A stretch of 64,000 nucleotides of DNA from Lamellibrachia satsuma (Eukaryota > Annelida > Polychaeta > Sabellida > Siboglinidae). The translations under genes and the position numbers were made by a program. Location: positions 3,552,501 to 3,616,500 of the forward strand of contig BSQZ01000002.1 in assembly GCA_033239005.1 (NCBI GenBank), written 5' to 3'. Below, one piece after another: positions 45,110 to 58,050 of this stretch (its first letter is position 1; each line of letters opens with the position of its first letter). The notes beneath the pieces were generated by a model. It saw only the letters and a program-made list of their open reading frames with translations. It did not search any database and was not told where the DNA came from.

Positions 45110-45690
45110 CAGTAGTCATTGCATTGGTCAGTGGTCAATGCATTGGTTCAGTGGTCATTGTATTGATTCAGTGGTCAGAGCATTGACTCAGTGGTCAGTG
45201 TATTGGCTCAGTGGCCAGTGCATTGGCTCAGTGGTCAGTGCACTGGCTCAGTGGTCAGTACATTGACTCAGTGGCCAGTGCACTGAATCAGAAGTCACCG
45301 CATTGACTCACTGTTTAGTGCATTGGTTCAGTGGTCAGTGCATTGGTTCATTGGTCAATGGTCATTGCATTGACACAGTGGTCAGTGTAAGAACTCAGTG
45401 GTCAGTGTATTGGCCCAGTGGTTAGTTTGATCCAGTGGTCAGTGCATTGACTCGGTGGTCAGTGTATGAATTCAGTGGTCAGTACATTGACTCGGTGGTC
45501 AATGTACGAACTGAACAGTCAGTATATTGTCTCACTGGTCAGTGCATTGACTCAGAGATCACTGCATTGATGCAGTGGTCAGTGCATTGTTTCATTGGTC
45601 AATGAAATGACTCAGTGGTCAGTGGAATGGCTCAGTGGTCAGTGCACTGACCCAGTGGTCCATGTATATTCTCAGTCGTCATCCTTTGTC
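45110..45690. repeat. About 20-bp CAGTGGTCAGTGCATTGACT array
   Basis: About 28 degenerate copies. CAGTGGTCAGTG is conserved and the CATTGRCT part varies. Confidence 0.9.
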
Positions 45691-46827
45691 TGTTCCCTCT
45701 ATCTTTGGCATTATAAATCAATTTCCTTCATCCAGGCACTCCTGTCCTCTGATTTCCTGTAGCCTGTCACAATGCCAATACTGTGAGTGGTCATCTGCAG
45801 ACCAGCTGGACCATTACCCGACACACTTCAAAACTACTTTGACATTTGGTGTGTCTCTGATCACGTCCGTACTCAACAGTGCGCACAGAACAAGAGTTCC
45901 CCAGCTAACACAGTTAACACGCACACAACACCAGACGGTCCCTTGGGTAACCGTCCTCTGCTCAACAGGAAATTTAAAGAAACAGTTTCACAGGTAACAC
46001 TGTTGAGGTCAGACCACAGTTAGGTGTCCAAATATAGTGCCTAAAAATACGCAGTTTAGCCAATTTCACTGATTTCATTTGCCAAGAAGTAACTGTATTC
46101 TGCCAGCAGGTTGGAACATTCGAAATGTTGCACCTTTGGAAGTGAGATGTTGCAGTATGAAGCGGATTTGAAGATGCATAGGTATTGTCAGTGGTAACAG
46201 GCATACTAATATTTAGCAAAAACTGCCCATTTTGAAGGAAGGGACATTTGCGACATGATTAAAGGAACCGGGTTCAGGTGATTTTGCAATAATGCAATAA
46301 TGCGGTGTGGTCTGTGCAATATCACTGGGCCTTGTTACTACAATTAGTAAAATAACAGCTCAGATATGTTATCTGGATATATTATCTGGATATGCCTGTG
46401 CAAATGGTGTGTTTTAGACTTCTTATCATCAGTGTAAATATGTTGTGCAGCACAAGCTGCCATTGTTTCTATTGATTAAGCAATTACCATGGCTAGTTCT
46501 TGATAAATGCTGATAAAGCGACAAATGTCCCTGTTTAGATTGACAACAGACACAACAACATATTTACCAGTCTCGGGGCTAAACAACTTTACAGCTTCTC
46601 GTCAGAATAAATGAAACAATATTTATTGTCTTTGAAACCATGTTTTGATTCGCTAATAATAAATACACAAATGCCAAAATTTGTTGGCATATATCCATGA
46701 ACACATGTGTAATTTAATGTGTAGTGTAAACACGGGTAGCATAATGCGCAAAGCCTTATCATTATCAACTCATGTCATGTGATCACAATCAAGATGTCAG
46801 AATAGATATAGTAAAACAAAATCTCAC

Positions 46828-47010
46828 AGAGAACAATAAATGAATGGCAAAATTATACACAGATTGTGTAAATGCTAGCAGCGTGAATATGTCTAAAAAC
46901 AAAATTGACAAATATCTCAGAAGGGCGCATGGCTTCTTCGGCTTCCTTGTCCACTTACTGTCTGGGTGTTTTGCCTTGGATTTCAATCTTGTTAAATCTT
47001 GTTACATTTA
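46828..47010 (+). mobile_element. Possible LINE 3'-end fragment
   Basis: Related to 18561-18690. TCTAAAAACAAAATTGACAA gives a frame resembling FKNKIDKYL. It continues to CCTTGTCCACTTACTG, a tail also found at 31575-31620. Decayed; LINE origin inferred. Confidence 0.4.
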
Positions 47011-47496
47011 AAAAAATCTTTTTAAAATTAGTTTAATTCTCTTGCTGGCACTCTCCAATCAGCAAAACCACTAGTATTGACACATAATCTCACAAGGTAT
47101 CTCGTTTTACCTCATTTCTTTGGCCAGAACAAGCAACTAGTTCCATCACTAACAAGGCCATCATTGTCTTAATGAACAACTAATCACGAGAGAGCCAGAT
47201 GTCTGCCAGTTACTTGTCTACTTAACTCAGAATGTTGCAATATTCATAGCAGTGACAGGACAGCCCCTTTGGGTTATGACATTGATGAATCCTGTGGCCA
47301 GGGAGGAAAAAACTGTCTGGTCCTAGAGAGGTCAACATCTCCAGACATAGTGAGAACAAGGTTACAGGAGACAGCACTGTGTGGGGACAGGTCACTATTT
47401 ATTTTTCTCTCCAGAAAATCAACATACAAGATGCACCCCATGAAATGACGGTCCAAAAGAACTACATCAAGTCTTCATGTACAACTTGGGTTCCTA

Positions 47497-47948
47497 TAGG
47501 GGGAAGACCACAGTACAAAATTGCATTGGTGACCATCTTAATGTTTTGTCTGATTATAAGAAAACATGACCACTAAAGATTCTGAAATTTTTTTACAGCA
47601 CCTGCTGTCATCTCATTGACATGCTGACCAAGTTCTGTTAAAATCACATACATCCAGCTCTTTTAAAATGCCCTGACATGCGATGCCTGTAAATTTTTAA
47701 ATAGCCATGTATTGATGCGCCCACGTAGCCCATAGCAGAAAAATTCCCATAAATCCTTCCGCCTGTTAAACTCTAAAAAATGCAATATTTCACAGCCAAT
47801 AGCTTCTACAAAGAAACCTGATAATATGCCTGCTCAATTGCACTTACGTCACATCATATGCATTGTTTATAATCACATATCACAATTTAATACGCCCTAC
47901 ATTCATGTGAAACAATAAACAGGAAGGTCAACTGCGGTCTTACCCCTA
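47497..47948. mobile_element. Solo TA-target MITE, same family as 3716-4880
   Basis: It is 452 bp with ends TAGGGGGAAGACCACAGT and ACTGCGGTCTTACCCCTA, about 18-bp inverted, between TA at 47495-47496 and 47949-47950. The interior matches the arms at 3716-4172 and 4462-4880 (TTGCATTGGTGACCAT, ACAATAAACAGGAAGGTCAA). It has no coding capacity. Confidence 0.85.
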
Positions 47949-48017
47949 TAGTCACTAACATGTGCATATGTTGCCACCTATCCACTAGAAATTGTAATCT
48001 CAGCAAAGCTTAAGTGT

Positions 48018-48275
48018 CCTGAAATATGGTCATATCCCTGTTCAAAAAATATGGTCATATCCCTGTTAAAAAAATATGGTTATATCCCTGTTCAAAAAAT
48101 ATGGTCATATCCATTAAAAAAATGGTCATATCCCTGTTAAAAAAGCAGGTCATATTCATGTTAAAAAAATATGGTCATATCCGTTTTTTTTAAAAATGGT
48201 CATATCCCTGTTCAAAAAACATGGTCATATCCCTGTTCAAAAAATATAGTCACATCCCTGTTAAAAAAATATATT
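48018..48275. repeat. 25-28-bp ATGGTCATATCCCTGTT array
   Basis: About ten irregular copies of ATGGTCATATCCCTGTTCAA plus an A run. It ends about 25 bp before the element at 48303. Confidence 0.9.
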
Positions 48276-48302
48276 TTTGACTTGACATTCTGCATAAAGT
48301 TA

Positions 48303-49098
48303 TACTCTCGGGTGCCAAATAAACGTATAGGCCAAATAACAGTATAGGGTGGCAAATCGGTAAAATCTAATAATAATATAGTGGCGAATAACAGTATAGA
48401 GGGACAAATTGTTCAAAACAAATAATAGTGCAGTGCGAAAAAAAGTCAGTAGTATATTTGTCTTTTTTAGTGCCGATGCAACTTTTTATTCTATGTGAAG
48501 CCAAGGGCAAGATGTTCCTAGAAAACTATGCGGATTGCAGGGTACTTTGGTTTTTTCTGCCAAATATGCATAAACTTTATGCGTATTCGTTTATGAGGCG
48601 CTGCGTATGGTGGCCATTTACAGTCGGTTAACGCGATGATAATGGCGTCTTAACTAATAATATACCATGTCGAGCTCCCGAGAATTAAGGATTCTGACCG
48701 ATTCATCTAATCATGGAAATCTAACGGCCTAACGTTTCGGGATCAAAATCTACTATCCTCAGAAGCACGGGACCCCGCAAAATTCACGACTGTCGTTCGA
48801 AAGGATGAAAACTTAGCCGTCATAGGGAGCCACATGCAACTCCAGTTGGGAGCAAGTGATTTTAACGTGAGCAGTAAACCGCTCCATGGATGATTGATTA
48901 GCGCTAGCAATAAGGAGTGAGAATGAATGCTCTCCTTAAAATTATGCCCTGCATAATTTGCCACGGTTATCAGAGAATATAGGCTGGCATAAAGGTTTAA
49001 ATTTAATAATAGTATAGTGCCAAATAAGGTGCGTATGGAGTGGCATTTTTCATCAAATAAATACGCGTATAGGGACGCTTATTCGGCACTCAAGAGTA
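48303..49098. mobile_element. Non-autonomous DNA element with GTGCC-AATAA ends
   Basis: The ends TACTCTCGGGTGCCAAATAA and TTATTCGGCACTCAAGAGTA are inverted with three mismatches, between TA dinucleotides (48301-48302, 49099-49100). Subterminal copies of CAAATAACAGTATAG follow on both sides. The interior frames show no recognised transposase. TA targets suggest a mariner- or ISL2EU-like family, which is uncertain. Confidence 0.7.
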
Positions 49099-49889
49099 TA
49101 CATTTTTTATAGGTTAATTGGCCTACAGTATTCCTATTCCGATCGATGGCGCTATCTACCAGGTTATGAAATATATAGTCTCAAGTGGTTTACTCCAAAC
49201 AGCCCAAACTTGGGCTAACGCAGGAGTTTGTGGTGGACTGTGCGCATGCGCTGTGGGTGGTACATTCGATTAAAAGACTAGTATCATTAATGCTGCTGAA
49301 ATGGTTTTTATCTGATAGTTTTATTTATTTTATGTATAGGATGTTTAACGAAAATTTTTAATAAGTTGGTTGTGTGTATGGATACTGTCGCTGCCTTCCC
49401 ACATGCACACATAGACAGTCTCCATACCCACACCATGGATAAGTTTACGCTGAGCACTGTGTTTTAAAGGCAGTTTAGGTGAGGAGGTGTGGTGAAAGGG
49501 AGTTCCATAATAGTTTCTTGAAATGATTTTGGGTTTTTTATGTTGGTAATTTATATACCTATCATTACTGTAGTACAGAAATCTGCCTAGCATTAAAACT
49601 TGCATTTGTGCTTTGAACGTAAATAAGTTTGTCATTCGATTTTGTGTAATGAACACAACAATATGCAATTTATGATATAAAAAATCCATATTACAAAGGG
49701 ATGCAGCCATATACCTACCAAAATCCAATTTTTTTATTACATACAGGAAACCCATACAATGTGTCTGGTCAGATCAATGGTCTCATGCAGACTAAGTACA
49801 GACATGCACTGACACCGCAACATCTTGTCATGTTGGGTTAGGTCTTCTGGCAATATTCTATAATTATATTCCTCTTGACCACATGGAAT

Positions 49890-49982
49890 GACACAAAAAT
49901 GGTGACAGTAGCCAGTTCATGGCTGACCCAACACATTAAATGGTGACAGTAGCCAGTTCACAGCTGACCCAACACATTAAAA
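49890..49982. repeat. 41-bp direct duplication
   Basis: Two copies of ATGGTGACAGTAGCCAGTTC + AYRGCTGACCCAACACATTA, adjacent and nearly identical. Confidence 0.85.
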
Positions 49983-50116
49983 ATCTCATTGCATCAGGTT
50001 GGAGTCTGAAATAGGCTTCATACTGAATTCTGTCATTTATTGCATACATATCATCATATATAATATTCCGCTACCCAACATTTTCCCATATTTTATGGCA
50101 ATCAAATTGATCGAAA

Positions 50117-50320
50117 AAGATTGGGATGCAGCACATCCTGGTGGGAAGAATAGGAAGAAGCCGGATGACATGGGCAGGTCACTTGGTGCGGATGGAGGAG
50201 GGCCAACTACCAAAGACAGCAGAGGTGATGAAACAGCGAGGCCTTAGGAAAAGGGAGAAGACTGCAACTGAAATGGGAGGACTGCGTAAAGAGGGATGTA
50301 AGAAAGGCAGGTGACAAGTG
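50117..50320 (+). pseudogene. LINE ORF2 C-terminal fragment
   Basis: Two frames together read the typical ORF2 tail: RMTWAGHLVRMEEGQLPK, then in the next frame RRLQLKWEDCVKRDVRKAG and DKWREKAVDREKR. WAGH-VRM, KWEDCVKRD and KWREKA-DR are hallmarks of the C-terminus of many invertebrate LINEs. A frameshift near 50245 breaks it. The tail continues straight into the 60-bp minisatellite. Confidence 0.85.
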
Positions 50321-51250
50321 GAGGGAGAAGGCTGTCGATAGGGAGAAGAGAACTGGGATAACAGAGGAGGATGATAAGTGGAGGAAGAAGGCTCCCGATG
50401 GGGAGAAGAAGGGATAGCAGAGGAGGATGAAAAGTGGAGGAAGAATTCTGCTGATACGGAGAAGAGGAAAGAGATAACAGAGGATAACAAGTGGAGAGAG
50501 AAGGCTGCAGATAGGGAGAAGAGGAAAGAGATAACAGAGGAGGATGAAAAGTGGAGGAAGAAGACTGCCGATAGGGAGAAGAGGAAAGGGATAACAGAGG
50601 AGGACGAAAAGTGGAGGAAGAAGGCTGCCAATAGGGAGAAGAGGAAAGGGATAACAGAGGAGGATGACAACTGGAGGAAGAAGGCTGCCAATAGGGAGAA
50701 GAGGAAAGGGATAACAGAGGAGGATGACAAGTGGAGGAAGAAGGCTGCCGATAGGGAGAAGAGGAAAGAGATAACAGAGGAGGATGAAAAGTGGAGGAAG
50801 AAGGCTGCCGATAGGGAGAAGAGGAAAGGGATAACAGAGGAGGATGACAAGTGGAGGAAGAAGGCTGCCAATAGGGAGAAGAGGAAAGGGATAACAGAGG
50901 AGGATGACAAGTGGAGGAAGAAGGCTGCCGATAGGGAGAAGACAAAAGAGATAACAGAGGAGGATGGCAAGTGGAGGAAGAAGGCTGCCGATAGGGAGAA
51001 GATAAAAGAGATAACAGAGGAGGATGACAAGTGGAGGAAGAAGGCTGCCAATGGGGAGAAGATAAAAGAGATAACAGAGGATGACAAGTGGAGGAAGAAA
51101 GCTGCTGATGGGGAGAAGATAAAAGAGATAACAGAGGATGACAAGTGGAGGAAGAAGGCTGCTGATGGGGAGAAGATAAAAGAGATAACAGAGGATGACA
51201 AGTGGAGGAAGAAGGCTGCCGATAGGGAGAAGAGGAAAGAGATAACAACT
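50300..51250 (+). repeat. 60-bp minisatellite expanded from a LINE coding tail
   Basis: About 16 units of 60 bp (three of 57 bp near the right end) translating as DDKWRKKAADREKRKEITEE. The first unit is continuous with the LINE sequence KAGDKWREKAVDREK. Periods are multiples of three, so 50378-51265 stays open for 295 codons, as does the complement. The coding is inherited from the transposon. Confidence 0.93.
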
Positions 51251-52804
51251 TGCAGCAGTACATGAACTAGCCTCATCACTTTATAAAGGGAGCAACACCG
51301 GAGAACACAAACTCGAAACTGGTAGATTTTCAGTAATGCAAGTGCTGCCACCTAGCCATAAGCTAGTGAACAAGGCATCATTTGTAAGCGCAGCTACAAG
51401 AGAAAGCTGCATTATTTACAAGTGTCATCAATTAAGAAAACGACTTTTTAGAGTTTTTGTTGCCGCGTCTGGTGACGTTGGCAATCACGACCCTCCAAAC
51501 AACTCTGTCATCTGCAGTAGTCAGCAGCTGGGTGTCATTGGCTGGTCTTTCAAACCGTTTGCTTAGACTATTTATGTATTTAATTTATTGTCTCCCTCCA
51601 GCGTTATTCTTTGATTTTTCCTAAAACAGCGGTTTTTTTTTCAATCAGTTATGTTGTCGAAAGACTAACATAATTAATGTTGGTATAAAATATTTATATT
51701 TGTTTCGAAAAAAATTGGTAATGTTGTTATGCTATCTTATAATCACATATTAAATGTCACTTTTAGACAGACATACTTTGTTAAGATAACAGGATCAGAA
51801 TTATCACGTTTATAATGCTAAAACAATCCCTTGAAGTTGACCCATTAAAACATGCAAACTTTTGCTGTCAGACCTGGGTGTATAAAAGAGACGATACGGT
51901 AATATATAACTGAACCATGGTCTGGAATACTTTATCAGCCTGGAATAAACATGGGCTCACATGGTCATTTTTCTGACTTCTGTCTAGAAAATAAAAAAAT
52001 TAAATAATTGCTCTATGTAGTCATGAACCAACAAAACTACAGTTGATGCAAACAGTCACTTGATCCATGCGATTTGGAAATGACGCACACAATTAATATA
52101 TCTGGCTGCTGGAAATAGACATGAATTATAAAGAAACAGCATACCAATACAAAACAACAGCATTTACTGCGTTAAAAATGAAGAAATCCACATCAATACA
52201 ACTACTTTATGGAGGACCAGCAATTACTGTTTTTAAACCGAACAAAGGCACCTAACCAAAAACAACGTCTATGAGTCATTGCAATGCAAAAACAATAATG
52301 ACAGATGCATGCCTGCATATTTATTGCCTGATTAATTAATATAATATCCATGGTGATTCTTTACACAGACAGACAACAAATGTCAAGAAGCAGTATCTAG
52401 TTTCTCTCCACTCAGAAGATGCCCATATCGAGAACCTGTCAGGCCTTTGTAAGACAACTTCATGGCTAATGCCCTGGAAGCTGTTAGCCAATAAATCAAT
52501 GGTTGTGCAAGTCCAACAGACCAGTTGTAGGAGGTTCTCGTTTTCACTTGCCTCAAGATAATTGTTTGTCGGAAAAGCAATGATGCTCAAATCTAGCAAG
52601 CTGTTAAAACTAGTGTATTATGCATAGGTTTAGCACAGCTGTCGTAACCAATACACAGTTCTGTGTGACTCTTTTTACAAATGATATCAACTTAATTATT
52701 AATGAAACGCAGCAGACAGGGAGAATGCGTAAAATGATGAAAGAGAGAGAAAGAGACTAATTTTAAAGACTGGGACTTTTGGCTGTTGCACTATCTTTGA
52801 TTCT

Positions 52805-52807
<3 letters not shown>
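51251..52807. other. Non-coding, no gene recognised
   Basis: AT-rich, non-repetitive. A plus-strand acceptor-like TTCTTTACACAG at about 52360-52371 precedes 27 open codons, too little to call an exon. Confidence 0.45.

Positions 52808-52873
<66 letters not shown>
52808..52873. repeat. (AT)n microsatellite
   Basis: About 33 uninterrupted AT dinucleotides. Confidence 0.97.
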
Positions 52874-52875
<2 letters not shown>

Positions 52876-54020
52876 AGCGAGGGATCGGGGGAATGGCAAC
52901 AGGAGAAGTGACAGGGAAACAAAGGTATCATTTAACTACACAACCTGTCTAGTATTCACTGCAATGTGCTAACTTACATCTTATTTAGTTTTGTTGTTGA
53001 AATCATCAGACAAACTATTAAATTATATTCACAATTCTGCATAGATCTGACGATCAAAGTAAATTATTTTAATGATTTTCTTTTATTAAACCTAGACTGT
53101 GCACATAACTTAACCATTAATCGTATTAATCTGAAAATGAATGAACCTGATTCGTGATGGGCTAAATCAGCTGAGAATGGATCTTTTAGATTGGGTATGT
53201 AAGCCATGTGTGGTTTTATTTATTACCTGGTCTCCTATGTATTGGTACCTCAAACAGGCTCCGTTGTCACAGTGCTGAAGTGCAAGTGGCATTTACAGCA
53301 CACTCAAATTCCATCTAAACTACACCGCACGCATCACACACTCATCACAGCTGTCATAAACAACCATTGCGTTGTGTGGTGAAATACAAGAAGTTATATT
53401 TCATCACACACAGAGACAGTTACAATCAGGTGTGTGTGCGTGACCTCAGGGAACAATCAGGTGTGTGTGACCTCAGGGAACAATATGTTTCTTATGTACG
53501 TTGAAACAAAACAGCCAAACAATATGATACACCAATTTGTTGACACAAAACAAACAACATAAAAATCTACTCTTAGTCATATTTCACCACATAGCAGTGA
53601 CAGCCACGATCACGTGCATTGCCTCGGGAAACAATATGTTTCCTACACCAAAACAAAACCGTTACATGTCAATTTGTTGAGTCAGAACAAACAACACAAC
53701 AGTCTGCAGTATGCCAGACACCCAGACATTCTCCAGGTCACATCAAGGCCAACTTGTTCGCAATTGAATTCCATGCTCATGTTGAAAGCCACTGGGCAGC
53801 TGTTCTCGGTTAGTTTGCCGACCTCAATACAGGTTACAGTGGCTTCTGGTTAGCGTAAACTGACATTTCTCGCGTGTTTACCATACCTACATGCACAGGT
53901 AAATGTCTACAAGTATGACACCAGAATCAACTTAGTAACTAACCAACAGCAAAACAATGGCATGTATATTTTATATAACTAGTTACTCATTGTTGTAACT
54001 ACAAACTATACAGAAGTGAC
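52874..54020. other. Non-coding, small duplications only
   Basis: A short direct duplication of CAATCAGGTGTGTGTG and ACCTCAGGGAACAAT lies at 53425-53482. Nothing else recognised. Confidence 0.45.
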
Positions 54021-54150
54021 AGCGACTGACCGACAGACAGACAGACATATGCACAGCACAGGCAGGCAGGCAGGCAGACTGACAGACAGGCGGAAAGTCA
54101 GACAGGCAGGCAGACACACATACAGACACACACACACATACAGACTGACA
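54021..54150. repeat. CAGA/CAGG tetranucleotide-rich block
   Basis: Runs of GACA, GGCA and ACAC units. Confidence 0.9.
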
Positions 54151-56015
54151 ATAACATCTTACTAATCAAGTTCCTCCAGAGAATAATCAGCTAGCAGGGA
54201 AGGCCACAGGCAAGTCTATCTGTATCCCTCTAATCCTAGTGTTTATTGGTGTTCAAGCACAACAGCTGACCACTGTATCTCTACAGCTAATGCAGTGCTG
54301 TAGCTAATCTGCCACTGTCTTCATACTCAATCAAAGCATCCGTAGAGGTCGTGTGTCCAACCCCAACTGGCGATGTACTGACCAAGTTTTGTCACTGAAA
54401 CTGGGAACAACTTGCTGGCTGATCTAGCACAGATCTGGCATATATGTAGGACGTTCGAAGGAGATGCTTCTCAGAGAAGTTGTTATTGCAATGAACCTTT
54501 TACCACTGTATCCAAAACATAAGTTATCATGGCCACTGCTTCACTTTTCATAAGCGCCTTCCTTGCCCAATATTTGCTGATATCTAGCGACTGCACCCAA
54601 GATAATGTCATAACACACACAAAGACGTCCTGCTAAAAATACATGCTTAAACCCAAATCAATACTGATTAATGCAGAATCACAAAATCAATATAATTATC
54701 TCCTAAATGATTCATGATGTTATCTTGTTCTCTCAGCACCATACTATATAATGGTGTTGTTACAAATGTACACAAACTTGAAATCAATATTATTAACAGA
54801 ACATAGAAGAAAGTTTCTTCATAGACAGGTACACTGTTACAGAAGCCATGATGACTGACACCTATAGATTCCTATAATTCAGGTGACCATTAGCAGTCAC
54901 AGAGACTTAGAGTTCTATTTGCGCTCCTCTGTTAGCCATCTGGAAAATCCATAGAGCCAGTGTACCACCAGAAGATCACCTGAGAAAACAGAGCTCTCGG
55001 AAAATCCCACTTTGTGAAGTAAAATGCATCGTGTTTTCAACACATCACACGACAAATATAAACCAGATGAAACTTCACCAGATAAAACTACATTCTACAC
55101 CATGTGTTTTTTTCATAAAGCCATTTCTGAAAGTCTTCATGTTTTCTTCTGAATAAATGAACGAGGAATGTCATATATATAATTATATGGCAAATACAAA
55201 CCAGGGGAAATTCACCATGGCATTCGTATGTAAAACTGCACCATACATCAGGTTTTTTATAAAGCCATTTCTGAAAGTCTGGTTATGAAAGCCGCCATAA
55301 CAGGTTTTCTTCTGAATAAAGCTGCATGATTTGTGTGAATGGAACAGCATAAACAAGCGGGTATCATGACCACAGAGTCATGATCTTGGTGTGAGCCATA
55401 ACAAGAGCGTGCATTCATATGGATATTATCTAAGCACTCAGTCCATGCCTTGGTTCAAAGTAGACAAATAACTTGTTTAGTCAGTTTAACTCTTTGTTTT
55501 ACATACATGTCACTAGGCTTGTTGGCAGGGTGGGTCTCACTTCAGTCAGTCCTAGTCATGGTTTTCAACTTACGAATGGGGGGACGACACGTGTCATTCT
55601 ACGAACAGGGGGGTTAATATTAGCCAGATGCTAATAAATACCTCAATCTTTACATTGACACTAGTTCCAATGTAGGCCTATATACAATGTCCTTTACCAT
55701 GATATTTAATTTGCCACGGACACAGGCGGTCTAAAACCCCCTCCATGGCCTGGGGGGTCTTGAGACCCCTAAGATCCCATTGGATCCGCTGCTGGTCGCT
55801 GACACTGCCGAATCCTGTTCCTGCAAATCATGTTGATAAAACAGTGTTGTGTAGGTAGGTATCTTCTACAGAGAGGCTGAGATCCACTGTTCTGTTCCAT
55901 CTCATGTAGAACAACATGATGATAGCATCTTAAACCAGTATCAACAGTGTGAACACGCAAACTCACTAGCATAATATCTGTGACTGATAGCGTGACTAGT
56001 AGAGGTTGGCCACTT
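54151..56015. other. Non-coding, no gene recognised
   Basis: Contains a diverged internal duplication (ACATCACACGACAAATATAA region near 55040 and a related stretch near 55190). The segment 55560-55800 ends GGATCCGCTGCTG, which resembles a worn hAT terminus without a partner. Confidence 0.4.
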
Positions 56016-56091
56016 GTGTCCTGGCATCAGGAGGCAGATCATTAATTGTCTTTCCATAGGCGATAACGTTCACTTTTAAGTCCTGTATGCA
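56005..56091 (-). CDS. Candidate 3' terminal exon, unknown gene
   Basis: The acceptor TTTTGCATACAG precedes 28 open codons, including DLKVNVIAYGKTINDL and PPDARTQVANLY, then TAG. Composition is protein-like. On the same strand about 115 bp upstream, AGGAAAGCTCTGCAGCAG|GTCAGG could supply a phase-0 donor. I do not recognise the product. It is weak evidence for a second minus-strand gene upstream of DENND5. Confidence 0.25.
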
Positions 56092-56139
56092 AAATAACCT
56101 TAAATGATTTGGCTTTATCACAATGTCACACGTTGCTGC

Positions 56140-56199
56140 ATGTCATGTCATGTCATGTCATGTCATGTCATGTCATGTCATGTCATGTCATGTCATGTC
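56140..56199. repeat. (CATGT)n pentanucleotide repeat
   Basis: About 11 perfect ATGTC units. Confidence 0.95.
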
Positions 56200-56511
56200 C
56201 CTGACCTGCTGCAGAGCTTTCCTTAAATCCTACAATTTTCTTCTCAAGGAAATCAACAGAGTAGATGCTTCCTGTTGGTCACCAAAAAAAATAATTTTTT
56301 TTTTACATACACAGGGGATCCTTCCACCACTGACAGGTCCATATTATTCTAACCAGTAACTAATAACTAATCCGGTATGCAGCAGAAATGACGTAGTCTG
56401 CAAATGTCCCTGTCCAGAAACTATTTTATCAAGGTGAAAATCTTTGACGGGGTACCGTCTGAAAATCAATGGCACTTGATGTGTATGTCATAAACCTGGA
56501 AGTGAAACAGT

Positions 56512-56775
56512 ATCCCCAATAATACACATGGGGTCGATGGTAGATGAATAAAGTGCCAGTGATCTATCCTCAATATCACACATGGGGTCGATGGTAGATG
56601 AATAAAGTGCCAGTGATCTATCCTAATATCACACATGGGGTCGATGGTAGATGAATAAAGTGCCAGTGATCTATCCTCAATACCACACAAGGGGCCGATG
56701 GTAGATGAATGACGTGCCAGTGATCTATCCCCAATATCACACATGGGGTTGATGGTAGATGAATGACGTGCCAAT
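56512..56775. repeat. 53-54-bp tandem repeat
   Basis: Five copies of AATATCACACATGGGGTCGA followed by TGGTAGATGAATAAAGTGCC and AGTGATCTATCCTC. Later copies have GATGACGTGCC. Confidence 0.93.
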
Positions 56776-57144
56776 GATTTTCAAGGAGTTTTCTGCTTCA
56801 GCCGACTCTCTCACAACATCAAGACTTCACTGATTCAAGGTTATTTAGTTAACTGCTCTGAGGATTCACGAGAAGGCACCAATAGACAATATTCGTGATG
56901 AATGTGCATCAGCACTAGATTTCTTTTACAACCCGCAACCATGGTTTCATTCTTAGCCATGTACGTGTTATAAATGATGTCTATTGTGTGACAGCAGATA
57001 ATAAAATTAACATCATACACATTTACCTTTAGAAGTAAAACAGCCCCTTTCGGATATTATAATAAAAAATATTAAATATTGTTATGACCAATTTCAAAGT
57101 CTATTAGTTTCAGGCAGTGACGTCACCAGGGCTGGGGTGAATTA

Positions 57145-58050
57145 AACAATTAATTGGAATTATTCAATTCAATTCCTGAATTTGAATTGAAAGATTTTGA
57201 CTAAGTTGAATTGCAATTGGTATTGAAAGAACATGAATTGAACCTCATTTTCTAGTGCTGGTGCAATCTGGTTTTATTTCCAATGTGGTCCTCAATCCAA
57301 CCCTAGAAATGTATATGAACTTTGTAGCAGCTAAACAAACATTTGTACACCATTTGAAGATCTGATGAGAACATTTGTCCAAATTTGAACAAAGGGTCTG
57401 TCATGTGGCAATTGGAAAAAAGAAGTTCTGCTCAAATCGAACTATGGTTGGGTGTGATGAGTTTACTTTGAATTCAACACAGGCTGCAGCTCCTGCTCTA
57501 AGACAACATTTTGTTGTTTGCCTGCACATATATGAAACCTTTGTGTGTGCTAGGAGTGTGTGAAGCCATAGCCACACCAAATGGGGCATTCCAACAATTA
57601 GTAATTGGCTTGCTACTCCTGCATTGGTTCATTGAGCAGGTATTTCTGAAACCATAAAATTATCAGCCTACTGGTCTTTTCATGTTGTTTGAATAACGGC
57701 TCAGCCATTGTCTGTACATTGTCTACAATTACTAGCAGTTGGAATAACATGCAAACAAACCTGATATTTTGTAAGTTGGCAGCAATAGATGTAATAGAAA
57801 AGTAACAGACTATTATCTATTACTTAGGATCTATTACTATTACAGAAAACAATTTCTATTACTATTATCCAATGCGATTGCTTTGGAAAAACTCCCATAG
57901 AATTAATTCAGAATTTGAACTGAATTGGTTTTGAATTTGAATCGAATTGAAAGATTTGAGGTAGAATTTGAATTTGAAAAAAATAATTGAATTGGAATTG
58001 ATTAAATTGAATTGAAAGGAATTTGAATTTGAATAGGAATTGATTAAATT
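57145..58050. repeat. GAATTG-rich blocks flanking about 0.65 kb
   Basis: Low-complexity runs of GAATTG, AATTTG and AATTCAA at 57145-57250 and 57895-58050 surround ordinary AT-rich sequence. The two blocks share GAATTGAAAGATTT in direct orientation. Possibly the edges of one worn element. Confidence 0.6.

Noticed and set aside
50179..51351. Minus-strand frames of 390 and 339 codons, Ser/Leu/Phe-rich
   Set aside because: Complement of the 60-bp LINE-derived array. The sense frame carries the transposon motif, so the antisense frame is a shadow.
52360..52460. Plus-strand terminal exon after TTCTTTACACAG
   Set aside because: Only 27 codons, poor pyrimidine tract and no recognisable content.
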